The translations under genes were made by a program, and so were the position numbers. From Pseudobdellovibrionaceae bacterium (lineage in GTDB: Bacteria; Bdellovibrionota; Bdellovibrionia; Bdellovibrionales; JAMPXM01): 64,000 nucleotides of DNA. How positions within the stretch are numbered: position 1 is the stretch's first letter; every line of letters starts with the position of its first letter. This document shows positions 32,484-39,959 of the stretch, piece by piece. The stretch lies in assembly GCA_021463345.1 (NCBI GenBank), contig JAJTYM010000009.1:1-64000 (forward strand), read 5' to 3'. The notes under the pieces were generated by a model that was given only the letters and a program-made list of their open reading frames with translations, searched no databases and had not been told where the DNA came from.

Positions 32484-34226
32484 ATGCCCGGCACGGAATA
32501 CCGCGCGCCCGCTCCTCCCCCAGCTCGAAACCTGGGCCCGCGCGCGCCGCCGCGCTTCGAGCGGGCGGGGTACATAGCGGTGATGAACCGTTGCGCGACC
32601 TCTTGCCGTCTTTGCGGTCCCCTGGGCTGCCTCCACGATGAGGAACGGAGCCTCGCCTCGACGCACGAAGCTTTGAGCCGACTGGCCGATGCTCGTTTGC
32701 GAACCGTTGTTTTCCCTCCGAACACCCTCCTTTACGCTCATCGCGAGCGATTGGTGGAGGACTCGGCGCGAACCGGCTTGCGACCTGTCCTGCGATTGCA
32801 CCCGTCCATCGGAGTGAGTGGCAATGCCGACGCCATCACCGACTGGATCTGCAAAGGCGGCGAAATCGAAGCGATCGTCGATGCTCCATGGCAGGCCGCC
32901 GATCACGATTTCCTGGCCAGGCTCGGTGCCGCGTCGGAAGGGCGAGTGCGCGCGCTTTTGGTCCCGACCCGTCTGCACGGGATCGTCGCGCTCGCGGAAT
33001 CTCTGCCTGAACCGCTCGCGAATGCGGCCGAATTGTATTTCCCGTTTTCCGATGGCCCCAACAGCGACTTCCTCAGTTGCGACGAAGCACGAGCGGAGCG
33101 GCGGCGGGCCAAGCGTGAGCGGCCCGATCTCCCGCTCCCGCCTTCGCGCGCCTTTGACCGCCCCGTCGACGGCCTGCCGGCATGGTTTGAAAGCGAGCCC
33201 GAAGGCGAACCCGTGCTTCAGTCGGCCTCGCTCAACCCCGAACCGGAATTATCGATCGTCATCCCGTCGCTCAACCGGAAAGAGAGCCTGATCAACACCC
33301 TTCGCCACCTCCAGCGCCAAGATCTCAACGCCAACCTGTTCGAAGTGATCATCGTCGACGACGGATCCGAAGACGGCACGCTCGCCCGGATCCGCGAGCA
33401 CCTCATGCGCTCCCCGATGCGCTTCAACCTGCGCTACTTCGTGTTGCCGCGGCCGTATCCGCGGCGACGCGGCGATGCGCTGTCTCGGACGGGGATCGCC
33501 AGGAATTTCGGGGTCAAGAAAAGCCGGGGGAGAACCCTGGTTTTTTTGGGTTCCGATGTTCTGGTGCCGCACGACTTTCTGTCCGATGCGCGCGCGCAGC
33601 ACGCGAAAGTCGACGTTCTCCAATACGAACGCATGCCTATCCCCTTTCGTAAAAGCAGTCAGCGGCCGCGCTATCAAGATCTCGACCCGCGACGCGACGG
33701 CGACCGCTCCGAAAACCGCGATTGGGACCGGGCTCACGCGGAGCTCGAATGGGCGGCCCTGCCGATGCATTGGAAATACGTCTCCGCATCGTGCCTGATC
33801 GTGCGGCGCGAGCATTTCGACGCGGTCGGCGGCTTCGCGCGAAGCTTCCGCTCTTACGGGATGGAAGACATGTTCCTGGGCTGGCAGTTGGCGCGGCTCG
33901 GTTTGCGCTGGCGCATGCGCCGCAAGCCCGTCTACCACCTTCGCTCTTCGGACGCCGACGCCGAGCACGCGAATTCACGCCTCCGCAGGCAGATCGCGAT
34001 GACGCGATCGGCGCGGACCTTCTACCTGCTGACGTTGGATGAGGGGTTCTACCGGGCGTTTTTCCCCCTGCTGGGCCGCTACACACGGCTCCGGCTGCTC
34101 ATGCATCTGGCGAAACGCAGCGCCGTTGGGCGCGTGCTGCTTCGGCCGCTCCGGAAAATCCGCCGTTCCCACAGGCCCCACGCCCCGATCGCCGGCGAAC
34201 CGGCGGACAAAGGCGGCGAACGATGA
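32484..34226 (+). CDS. Glycosyltransferase family 2 protein with N-terminal radical-SAM-like cysteine cluster
   Basis: A two-part protein of about 580 residues. Residues 25-200 begin with a beta strand and C37-ATS-C41-RL-C44, the CxxxCxxC spacing of radical SAM enzymes. A barrel-like segment follows (LRTVVFPPNTLL, GLRPVLRLHPSIGV). Residues about 254-480 are a GT-A domain: LSIVIPSLNRKESL, EVIIVDDGSEDGT and a FLGSDVLVPHDF nucleotide-sugar site, then YGMEDMFLGWQLARLG typical of the galactosyltransferase C-terminal motif. The start is uncertain: ATG 32484 has AGGAG only two bases away, while ATG 32583 would split the Cys-cluster strand. It overlaps the next glycosyltransferase gene by four bases. 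Confidence 0.75.
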   Translation: MPGTEYRAPAPPPARNLGPRAPPRFERAGYIAVMNRCATSCRLCGPLGCLHDEERSLASTHEALSRLADARLRTVVFPPNTLLYAHRERLVEDSARTGLRPVLRLHPSIGVSGNADAITDWICKGGEIEAIVDAPWQAADHDFLARLGAASEGRVRALLVPTRLHGIVALAESLPEPLANAAELYFPFSDGPNSDFLSCDEARAERRRAKRERPDLPLPPSRAFDRPVDGLPAWFESEPEGEPVLQSASLNPEPELSIVIPSLNRKESLINTLRHLQRQDLNANLFEVIIVDDGSEDGTLARIREHLMRSPMRFNLRYFVLPRPYPRRRGDALSRTGIARNFGVKKSRGRTLVFLGSDVLVPHDFLSDARAQHAKVDVLQYERMPIPFRKSSQRPRYQDLDPRRDGDRSENRDWDRAHAELEWAALPMHWKYVSASCLIVRREHFDAVGGFARSFRSYGMEDMFLGWQLARLGLRWRMRRKPVYHLRSSDADAEHANSRLRRQIAMTRSARTFYLLTLDEGFYRAFFPLLGRYTRLRLLMHLAKRSAVGRVLLRPLRKIRRSHRPHAPIAGEPADKGGER

Positions 34227-35335
34227 AGGATACCTCCGCTCCCAAGCTCAGCGTCGTGATCCCGACCCGCAAGGGGAGCCGCCGACTAGGCGACCTGCTC
34301 GTTTCAATCCTGCGGCAACAGACCCCGCCACCGTTCGAAGTCCTCGTCGTCGCCAACTCGCCCAAAACGGCTGTCGAGCGCTTGATGACCGGCCTGGACC
34401 CGCGGTTCCGATGCTTCAGCGCCGGCCAACCGGGCGTGAACCACGCGCGGAGCCTGGGCTTGCGGGAGGCCAAGGGTGAAATCGTGTTGTTCCTCGACGA
34501 GGATTGCTTCCTCGAGGAGCCGTTCATTCTCAGACGCCACTTCGACCTGCACAAGAGGCACCCGGACGCGATCGGCGTGGGAGGACGCTACGCCTTGAAG
34601 CGCCGCTCGACGACGGTGGAACAGGCTTACCACTGGATCGGCGATCACTGGTTGAGCGCCTCGAAGACCGACCGCGAGCGCACCATGAATTTGATCGGCG
34701 GCAACGCCTCTTTCAAGGCGGATCCCCTGCGCGCGTCCTATCGCTTCAACGACTCGATCGCGTTCGACGAGACCGAAGCCGATCTCAACATGCGATTGTT
34801 CCTTTCGGGGCGGGAACTCATCCTCTCCGAGCGGCTCGGCGTCGAGCACCGGCTCGACATGAGCGCGTTCTCGCTGCTGAAGAAAGGGTTCCTCCAGGGA
34901 CGCTCCCTCGAAAAACGCGAGCGGGACGGGCTGGTTCCTCCCTGGCGCTTCCAGGGCGCCAGGCAAACGCTCGAGGGCAACATGGCGGAGCGCGGGCTCG
35001 CCCCCGGGCGCGCGATGAAGTTTTTCTTCAACCTCTACGACCTGGCGTTCCGAGCGGGCCGAGCGCACGCCAAGCGCTCACCCGACGCGCCCGTCACAAT
35101 CCCGCGCATCGTTCTGGGCCTCGCCCGCGAGTGGGTCGATCGGGTCCGGAAACTCCCGCGCTCGCCTTTCTTCCGCGAAATGGATCACGCGCTGAGATTC
35201 AGCGCCGCGCGGCCGCACGCGCTCGCCATGAACGATGGAGGACGCGAGTCCCATCAAAGATCTTCGAGAGCCAAATCGGAGTTCACCCCGTCGCCGCCGG
35301 GCGCCCCGTCGGCTCCCAGGCTTCTCAGGGAATAA
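34223..35335 (+). CDS. Glycosyltransferase family 2 protein
   Basis: A 370-residue GT2 enzyme. LSVVIPTRKGSRRLGDLL and EVLVVANS begin the GT-A fold, and the metal-binding DxD is D92-E-D94 (FLDEDCF). A GGNASFKADPLR acceptor loop is followed by FDETEADLNMRL. The C-terminal ~100 residues are basic and probably peripheral to the membrane. ATGA coupling to the preceding gene implies that both act on the same glycan, perhaps a capsule or LPS polysaccharide. The last 27 codons overlap the convergent GspG-like gene, so the tail may be recent. Confidence 0.88.
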   Translation: MKDTSAPKLSVVIPTRKGSRRLGDLLVSILRQQTPPPFEVLVVANSPKTAVERLMTGLDPRFRCFSAGQPGVNHARSLGLREAKGEIVLFLDEDCFLEEPFILRRHFDLHKRHPDAIGVGGRYALKRRSTTVEQAYHWIGDHWLSASKTDRERTMNLIGGNASFKADPLRASYRFNDSIAFDETEADLNMRLFLSGRELILSERLGVEHRLDMSAFSLLKKGFLQGRSLEKRERDGLVPPWRFQGARQTLEGNMAERGLAPGRAMKFFFNLYDLAFRAGRAHAKRSPDAPVTIPRIVLGLAREWVDRVRKLPRSPFFREMDHALRFSAARPHALAMNDGGRESHQRSSRAKSEFTPSPPGAPSAPRLLRE

Positions 35336-35667
35336 AAGTCGCCATCGCGGCCGTAAATGAACGCGCGGCCCCAAGGGTCCATCAGGTTCGCGTTATCGGC
35401 GTAGGGCCCCTGCCATGTGGGGCAAAGCGGCTCTTTTTCAGGAGCGAACCGCAAGGCCTCGAGCCCTTGATCCTCGGTAGGGAACATCTTGCAGTCGACG
35501 TAATACAAATCGATGGATTTCTCGAGCTCGCGCAAGCGCACTTGAATGTCCGCAGCCACATCGGTATGCACCGCGAACCTGTAAATCGCGTACCCAGCCG
35601 CGATGAGCGCGATATCCAGGATGAAAATGACCAACAAGACCTTGATCCAGGACTGGCGCGCACGCAC
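35254..35667 (-). CDS. GspG-like protein with an atypical N-terminal anchor
   Basis: The soluble part (VRLRELEKSIDLYYVDCKMFPTEDQGLEAL, DPWGRAFIYG, DFYSLRSLGADGAPGGDG) is the C-terminal domain of the type II secretion major pseudopilin GspG, including the calcium-loop region. The N-terminus, however, is IKVLLVIFILDIALIAAGYAIYRF without the G/FTLIE prepilin-peptidase site. This is therefore a membrane-anchored GspG-like protein rather than a standard pseudopilin. The GTG at 35667 has GAGGTGG five bases upstream; an ATG at 35697 is the alternative. No other gsp genes are nearby. It overlaps the convergent glycosyltransferase gene by 82 nt. Confidence 0.78.
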   Translation of the reverse strand: MRARQSWIKVLLVIFILDIALIAAGYAIYRFAVHTDVAADIQVRLRELEKSIDLYYVDCKMFPTEDQGLEALRFAPEKEPLCPTWQGPYADNANLMDPWGRAFIYGRDGDFYSLRSLGADGAPGGDGVNSDLALEDL

Positions 35668-35749
35668 GAAAACCACCTCGTGAACCAAGGATAGCATTTT
35701 CCGCGCCCGCTTCAAACCCCCATGGCCCGCGCCGCTCGACGTGCGTCCG

Positions 35750-36139
35750 CTACCGCTTCGGGGCCGCGCCGCTCTTCGCTTCGCGCGCGGGACGCGGCGA
35801 CTTGCCGGCGGTCTTGCGGCTGCGTTCGGACTTTTCGTTGTCGCGCTTCAAAATGGATTCCATCGCGTCAGCCGCATCGTTCAGCGCCGAGCGGAAATCG
35901 CTGTTGCGCTTTTTCACGACGAACGGGGCTTTCGATCTCGGGATCTTCACGAGAATCTCAGCTTCGAACGCCTTCGCCTGGCCATCCGGCTTGCGACCGA
36001 CGACCACGCCACGCAAGGTGATGGTGGGGTTTTTGTACCTCGCATCGAGTCGCTTCTGCAGGGTCTTCAACCGCTTTTCAATGTATTTATCGATAGCGGC
36101 CGTGTTCGAGAACGCGGGGAACTGAACGAAGAGGTGCAT
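35750..36139 (-). CDS. hpf: Short ribosome hibernation promoting factor (HPF/RaiA family)
   Basis: A 129-residue protein with the HPF beta-alpha fold: MHLFVQFPAFSNTAAIDKYI, then the variable strands, and ALNDAADAMESILKR at the end of the domain. A Lys/Arg/Ser-rich tail of about 30 residues follows (KSERSRKTAGKSPR). It should bind the 30S subunit in stationary phase. The ATG at 36139 has TTGGAG seven bases upstream, and the longer open frame is spurious. The chain lacks the C-terminal dimerisation domain of long HPF. Confidence 0.88.
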   Translation of the reverse strand: MHLFVQFPAFSNTAAIDKYIEKRLKTLQKRLDARYKNPTITLRGVVVGRKPDGQAKAFEAEILVKIPRSKAPFVVKKRNSDFRSALNDAADAMESILKRDNEKSERSRKTAGKSPRPAREAKSGAAPKR

Positions 36140-36263
36140 GTGAAACTCCAATCGCCGGATGCTCCTCACTTGTAACCGACCCCCGATGGACGGACAAGCG
36201 CCGCGAGGCATTTGACTCGATCCACCCGCTTTGTTAAGCCTGCAAGCCACTGTAAGGAGGCGC

Positions 36264-36674
36264 GTGGAGCAGCTGAATCTTCCCGTTGAGGAGTTTACCA
36301 CCCCGGATCCAGTCACGGCTTCTGAAGAGACCACGGTCGAGGAGCTCAGCAAGCTCATGACTGAGCACGGAGTTCGCCACATCCCGATCGTCAGAAACGG
36401 TCAAGTCACCGGGCTCGTGAGCGAGCGCGACCTCAAAGTCATCGCCGGCCTGAACCTGAAGGAAAAATCCCTCATCAGCGCGGCCGATGTCATGGCGAGG
36501 GATCCGGTCACGGTGAACGCCCAGGAAACCCTGGACGAAGTCGCTTTTCAGATGTCGAGCCATAAGATCGGCAGCGTCATCGTGAACGAAGACGGCAAGC
36601 TTCTCGGCATTTTCACCTCGACGGACGCTTTGAACGCGTTGATCGAGATCACCCGCGCCGCGCGCTCCAAATGA
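36264..36674 (+). CDS. Two-CBS-domain protein
   Basis: A 136-residue protein consisting of a CBS pair. The first unit runs DPVTASEETTVEELSKLMTEHGVRHIPIV, and the second DVMARDPVTVNAQETLDEVAFQMSS...GSVIV. Such Bateman modules bind adenine nucleotides; no catalytic domain is attached. The GTG at 36264 has AAGGAGG three bases upstream, a slightly short spacing. It is divergent from hpf across 124 nt. The role is regulatory by family, with partner unknown. Confidence 0.85.
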   Translation: MEQLNLPVEEFTTPDPVTASEETTVEELSKLMTEHGVRHIPIVRNGQVTGLVSERDLKVIAGLNLKEKSLISAADVMARDPVTVNAQETLDEVAFQMSSHKIGSVIVNEDGKLLGIFTSTDALNALIEITRAARSK

Positions 36675-36826
36675 GCGCCCATCCGGTTCCCGCCATTCCT
36701 CGCGATGAGACACGCTGTCATCGCTCGTGACTATATGGCCCAGCGATGGGGTCAGGCATGGGTTTTGCGCCTGAATCCCATGGCCCGCCATTTGCCTTGC
36801 GATGGGGGAGAGGAATCGAGGTGAGT

Positions 36827-37288
36827 ATGAAAACAAGCGTAGTCTGGAAAGATGCGATGGAATTCGCGGGAACCGCCGGAGGGTACGTCGTTCCCATGGA
36901 CGCCAAAGCGCCCATGGGAAAAGACGCGGGCGCGACCCCTAAAGAACTTGTAGCCCTGGGATTGGGCGGGTGCACCGCCATGGATGTCATCGCCCTCTTG
37001 AAAAAGCACAAGCAGCCGCCCGAAAGTTTTCGCGTGGACGTGGACATCCAACCTTCTTCGGGAGGACACCCAGCCGTTTTCGCGAAGGCTTCTCTGACCT
37101 TCAACGTCGAGGGCGCGGTCGATGCGGACAAACTGAATGAAGCCGTCGCGCTTTCCCAGACGAGGTACTGCGGAGTCAGCGCCATGCTGGCGAAATCCTT
37201 CCCGATCGAGTACCGGGTCCTTTTGAACGGACGGGAGGTCGGATCAGGAACCGCGAATTTTGAGTCGCCGACCGATGAACGCGCATAG
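36827..37288 (+). CDS. OsmC family peroxide-stress protein
   Basis: A 153-residue OsmC/Ohr-type protein. The two redox cysteines are in LGLGGCTAMDVI and RYCGVSAML, the second motif being of the YhfA/OsmC branch rather than Ohr. It would reduce organic hydroperoxides or polysulfides. The ATG at 36827 follows GAGGTGAGT; a 27-codon longer frame has no ribosome site. It is monocistronic, 152 nt behind the CBS gene. Confidence 0.9.
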   Translation: MKTSVVWKDAMEFAGTAGGYVVPMDAKAPMGKDAGATPKELVALGLGGCTAMDVIALLKKHKQPPESFRVDVDIQPSSGGHPAVFAKASLTFNVEGAVDADKLNEAVALSQTRYCGVSAMLAKSFPIEYRVLLNGREVGSGTANFESPTDERA

Positions 37289-37315
37289 GAACGAGGGCAG
37301 GCGAGACTGACCGGG

Positions 37316-37525
37316 TCACCCGCATCTTCGCTGGATCGGCATCGCCCGCCCGCCCCCAAAGACGGTGCGGGCCCCAGACAACGGCCAGACGTCGAGGCTC
37401 GGGAAAACTGCCGCGTCTCCTCTCCCGAACTGGAACGCGCGCGTAAACTCATGCGAGAAGCGGTTGACCTCAAACGGCGCTTTCGGCTCGCGCACGCGCC
37501 AACGCTCGGCGATGGCGTATTTCAT
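37316..37525 (-). CDS. Possible small protein of unknown function
   Basis: A 69-residue open frame, basic, starting MKYAIAERWRVREPK and ending GGRAMPIQRRCG. Third codon positions are largely G or C, as in real genes here, and it lies 27 nt behind the HD-domain gene on the same strand. The ribosome site is weak (GAAAGAAT). I recognise no domain. It may be a real short gene or the remnant of a longer one. Confidence 0.4.
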   Translation of the reverse strand: MKYAIAERWRVREPKAPFEVNRFSHEFTRAFQFGRGDAAVFPSLDVWPLSGARTVFGGGRAMPIQRRCG

Positions 37526-37552
37526 ATATTCTTTCGATCGGACCGATAGCGA

Positions 37553-38185
37553 CTACCGAACTTCGCCAGCCAGATCTTTCAAATATTTTTTCATCACCTC
37601 GACCCGCCTCGCGCCCTCCGCACGACCCGCGTCGGTTTTCAACGTTTGAGCCGTCTTGAAGAGCTTCATGAAAAAATGATCGACGGTGAACCGCAGGTCA
37701 TCGGCGGCTCGGTTCTCGCAAAAAGGATCCTCCTCCGAGTAGAACGGCCTTTTCAAAACTCCCGCCGTCGCGAAACATCGGGCGATTCCAATCGCTCCAA
37801 GACCATCGAGCCTATCGGCGTCTTGAACTATTCTCGCTTCCAACGTTTTCGCTTCCACGTTCGCGCTGAAGCTATGGGCCAAGATGGCGTGAGCTATCTC
37901 TTCGAGGTAAGCCTCAGGATACGAAAGCCCCCTCAAAAAAAGAATGGCGCCTTCCGCCGACAACCGTGATGCCCGCTCCCGGCGCGGGTCGTTTTTTGGG
38001 ATGATGACAAAATCATGAAGCCATGCCGCCGGAACGACGATTTCCGCTTTCGCCTTTTCCATCTCGCAAATCTCTTTGGCGATCTTCACGACTCTTTTGA
38101 AATGCAAAACGTCATGAGCCGGATCTTCCGTCGAGGCGATTTCCAGTATTTTTCTCTCCAGGTCTTTCTCAATTTCTAACCACAT
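37553..38185 (-). CDS. HD-domain phosphohydrolase
   Basis: A 210-residue HD-superfamily protein with the metal ligands HDVLHFKRV (H24/H28), AAWLHD (HD 57-58), HAILAHSF and VQDADRLDGLGAIG. This layout is that of the small stand-alone YedJ-type HD hydrolases acting on nucleotides or phosphoesters. The ATG at 38185 has AGGAG seven bases upstream; a GTG two codons before is too close. Substrate unknown. Confidence 0.87.
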   Translation of the reverse strand: MWLEIEKDLERKILEIASTEDPAHDVLHFKRVVKIAKEICEMEKAKAEIVVPAAWLHDFVIIPKNDPRRERASRLSAEGAILFLRGLSYPEAYLEEIAHAILAHSFSANVEAKTLEARIVQDADRLDGLGAIGIARCFATAGVLKRPFYSEEDPFCENRAADDLRFTVDHFFMKLFKTAQTLKTDAGRAEGARRVEVMKKYLKDLAGEVR

Positions 38186-38486
38186 CCCCACTCTCCTCTC
38201 GCCGTCCCCGGGTCTGGCAACGGATCACAAATTCAGTTTCGGATCTATCCCTTCCATTCTTCATTCGATGAAGCGGGCCATTCCATTCTGGCTCGGGATC
38301 GCCGCTTCTTTGCACCATTGGCGCTCGAACAGCGCCCAATCTATGATCCCCTCGACGCTGGCGATGAGGGATCGGGCGTCACGTCCCTCACGGCTCTTGG
38401 CATGCCCGCTTCTCAGAAAGAAATCCGGGCAACTTTCAAATGAAAATTCCGTGGATCCCGAATTCGTTCGCGACATCAGGTGAAGA
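38186..38486. other. Stretch without a convincing gene, downstream of the tRNA cluster
   Basis: It holds a 71-residue open frame on each strand. The minus-strand one (38261-38476) starts 11 nt after the orphan tRNA 3' half and has no ribosome site, so I do not call it. No terminator is evident for the tRNA cluster. Confidence 0.4.
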
Positions 38487-38531
38487 TGGTAGTCCGTGAC
38501 GGGCTCGAACCGCCGACCCTATCCTTGTAAA
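38487..38531 (-). pseudogene. Orphan 3' half of a tRNA-Val(TAC)-like gene
   Basis: The minus strand reads anticodon loop TTTACAA (38531-38525), stem GGATA, variable loop GGGTC, T arm GGCGG-TTCGAGC-CCGTC, acceptor ACGGACT, discriminator A and CCA (38489-38487). The expected 5' half is degenerate: upstream lies TTGGTAGAAAGAATCACC, where neither D arm nor acceptor can pair. The acceptor strand is instead the exact complement of AGTCCGT in the orphan 5' half at 38799-38836. It is either a decayed tRNA or one half of a split gene. Confidence 0.75.
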
Positions 38532-38585
38532 GGTGATTCTTTCTACCAATTTGCGATTTTGATTTATCTTGTGGTTTCAAGGAGA

Positions 38586-38661
38586 TGGTAGGCGCTGAGG
38601 GACTCGAACCCACGACCCATACCTTGTAAGGGTATTGCTCTACCAACTGAGCTAAGCGCCT
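38586..38661 (-). tRNA. tRNA-Val(TAC)
   Basis: A complete 76-nt tRNA with encoded CCA. Acceptor AGGCGCT/AGCGCCT pairs at all seven positions, and D arm GCTC/GAGC pairs. The anticodon arm ATACC-CTTACAA-GGTAT carries TAC at positions 34-36. The T loop TTCGAGT is normal, and one T-stem pair is mismatched (T50-T64). Reads GUA and, with modification, other Val codons. Confidence 0.95.
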
Positions 38662-38677
38662 ATTCGATTTTAGTGAC

Positions 38678-39316
38678 TTAGAATTTGGTTTCTTGGTTTC
38701 TACCATTCCACCAATTTGAGAGAACGCCGTTTTCAAAACGCTCCTCAGCTCGACAACTTGCGGTTGTCATTCGTTTGGCAACTCCGCTCACAACTATTTT
38801 GTAAGGGATATGCTCTACCAACTGAGCTAACGGACTATCGGAACTTGCTGGTTTAGGAACGCGAGCACGGGGTTCGTTATAGCAAACTGACCATCGGTGT
38901 CGAGCCCAAATCCACGTGATCTCTCCAGGCGAAAAATCATATGACAGACTCCATTTTATCAAACAATCCAAGAACCAAAGGAGGGTGGAATACAGGGCGT
39001 CCTCCAGCTGTCGCCGGATTTCCGACCTCTCGCGGCTTTTCGCCCCTTTGCCCAGCGTCGCCAGCATGTGAGCCGACCAAGAGGAGCTCAAACGGCGTAT
39101 GACGCCCTCATGGGCTTTCAACGCCAACTCCTGATCGATGGTCTCCTCATAAATCCCGATGATCTTCAGGGCCACTCGTGGAGTCGAACGCTCGCCGTTT
39201 TCCCACATGGCCAAGGCGCCATACGAAACGCCGAACTCTTCGGCCAGTTCGCACGGCGAGACACCGAGCTGCTGCTGAAGGTGGATCAATCGCGAAGCGG
39301 GGTCGTTTCGGTGCAT
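38678..39316 (-). CDS. XRE-family HTH protein whose frame runs into a tRNA half
   Basis: The N-terminal ~60 residues are a lambda-repressor-type HTH (LGVSPCELAEEFGVSYGALAMWENGERSTPRVALKII). A helical middle follows (ALYSTLLWFLDCLIKW). From about residue 160 the frame is translated tRNA (SPLAQLVEHIPYK corresponds to the orphan 5' half) and its flank, ending at 38678. The natural C-terminus was probably shorter, so this gene may be truncated or fused to sequence that was not coding. The ATG at 39316 has GAGGAG about 13 bases upstream, too far to be convincing. Probably a transcriptional regulator; target unknown. Confidence 0.6.
   Translation of the reverse strand: MHRNDPASRLIHLQQQLGVSPCELAEEFGVSYGALAMWENGERSTPRVALKIIGIYEETIDQELALKAHEGVIRRLSSSWSAHMLATLGKGAKSRERSEIRRQLEDALYSTLLWFLDCLIKWSLSYDFSPGEITWIWARHRWSVCYNEPRARVPKPASSDSPLAQLVEHIPYKIVVSGVAKRMTTASCRAEERFENGVLSNWWNGRNQETKF
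38799..38836 (-). pseudogene. Orphan 5' half of a tRNA-Val(TAC)-like gene
   Basis: Minus-strand positions 1-38 of a tRNA are intact: acceptor AGTCCGT, T8-A9, D arm GCTC-AGTTGGTA-GAGC, anticodon stem TATCC and loop CTTACAA with TAC. The sequence then leaves the tRNA consensus (AATAG in place of GGATA). The following 38 nt only weakly resemble a 3' half and end in ACCG. The missing partner strands GGATA and ACGGACT occur in the orphan 3' half 267 nt downstream. Confidence 0.75.
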
Positions 39317-39396
39317 CGCAAACGCAGGCTCCTCACGGAGCCCGCTTTCGACAAGACTTCAAGGATCATGAGCCGGAAAACATCCGCGAACCTGGG

Positions 39397-39909
39397 TCAG
39401 CGGTACGTCAAAACGCGGCGCAAGACATAATGCTTCTCACGGGAGTCGGACTCCCCGGCTTCACCGAAATAGCGGAAGGTGAGGACGGTCGTCGTGTGGG
39501 CGGACGCTTTCGAGCCCGCATCCCGGAACACGCGCACGAAGATGAGATAGTTGAAGTTGGCGGCACGCATAACGGCGCGAACGATCTTCTGCTCCGGGTT
39601 CGTAAAGCCGGCGCCCTCGCCGAAAACCCTGCGGCCAAGCCTGTCGATGTGCACGACCTTGAGGACTTTGGCGCCGGTGCCGTCGTCCTGCACCTGGAAG
39701 CTGAAATAGGCGTCGACTTCGCGGTCGCGCACTTCCCACATGCCTTCGATCGAGGACCAGGGGAAAGGGATCTCGGTACCGAACGGGAACGGAACCTCCG
39801 CGCCGTGAGCCACGACGCCTCCGATCGGCGACGACCAGGCGGACGACGCGAGCGCGGGCCGACCTGAGACGATCACGGCCAGAAGGCAAAGCAGTCCGAT
39901 CTTCTTCAT
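39397..39909 (-). CDS. Secreted protein of unknown function
   Basis: A 170-residue protein I do not recognise. It has a signal peptide (KKIGLLCLLAVIVSGRPALA, cleavage likely after ALA) and a beta-rich mature part with PFPFGTEIPFPWSSIEGMWEV and FNYLIFVRVF. The ATG at 39909 follows a G8 run that can act as ribosome site; the 18-codon longer frame overlaps the regulator gene. It lies 50 nt behind the TPR regulator on the same strand and may be controlled by it. Confidence 0.72.
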   Translation of the reverse strand: MKKIGLLCLLAVIVSGRPALASSAWSSPIGGVVAHGAEVPFPFGTEIPFPWSSIEGMWEVRDREVDAYFSFQVQDDGTGAKVLKVVHIDRLGRRVFGEGAGFTNPEQKIVRAVMRAANFNYLIFVRVFRDAGSKASAHTTTVLTFRYFGEAGESDSREKHYVLRRVLTYR

Positions 39910-39959
39910 TCCCCCCCCAAAATCGAGCAGTCGGCGGATGCCAGATTGAAGCATCGTTT

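Noticed and set aside
38261-38476. 71-codon minus-strand open frame just after the orphan tRNA 3' half
   Set aside because: No ribosome site, mixed codon use and no domain; it could be a remnant, but the evidence is too weak to call.
38532-38798. Group I intron splitting the tRNA
   Set aside because: At 267 nt with a complete tRNA inside and no recognisable P7/P3 core by eye, a self-splicing intron is unlikely; it was kept only as an alternative to test.
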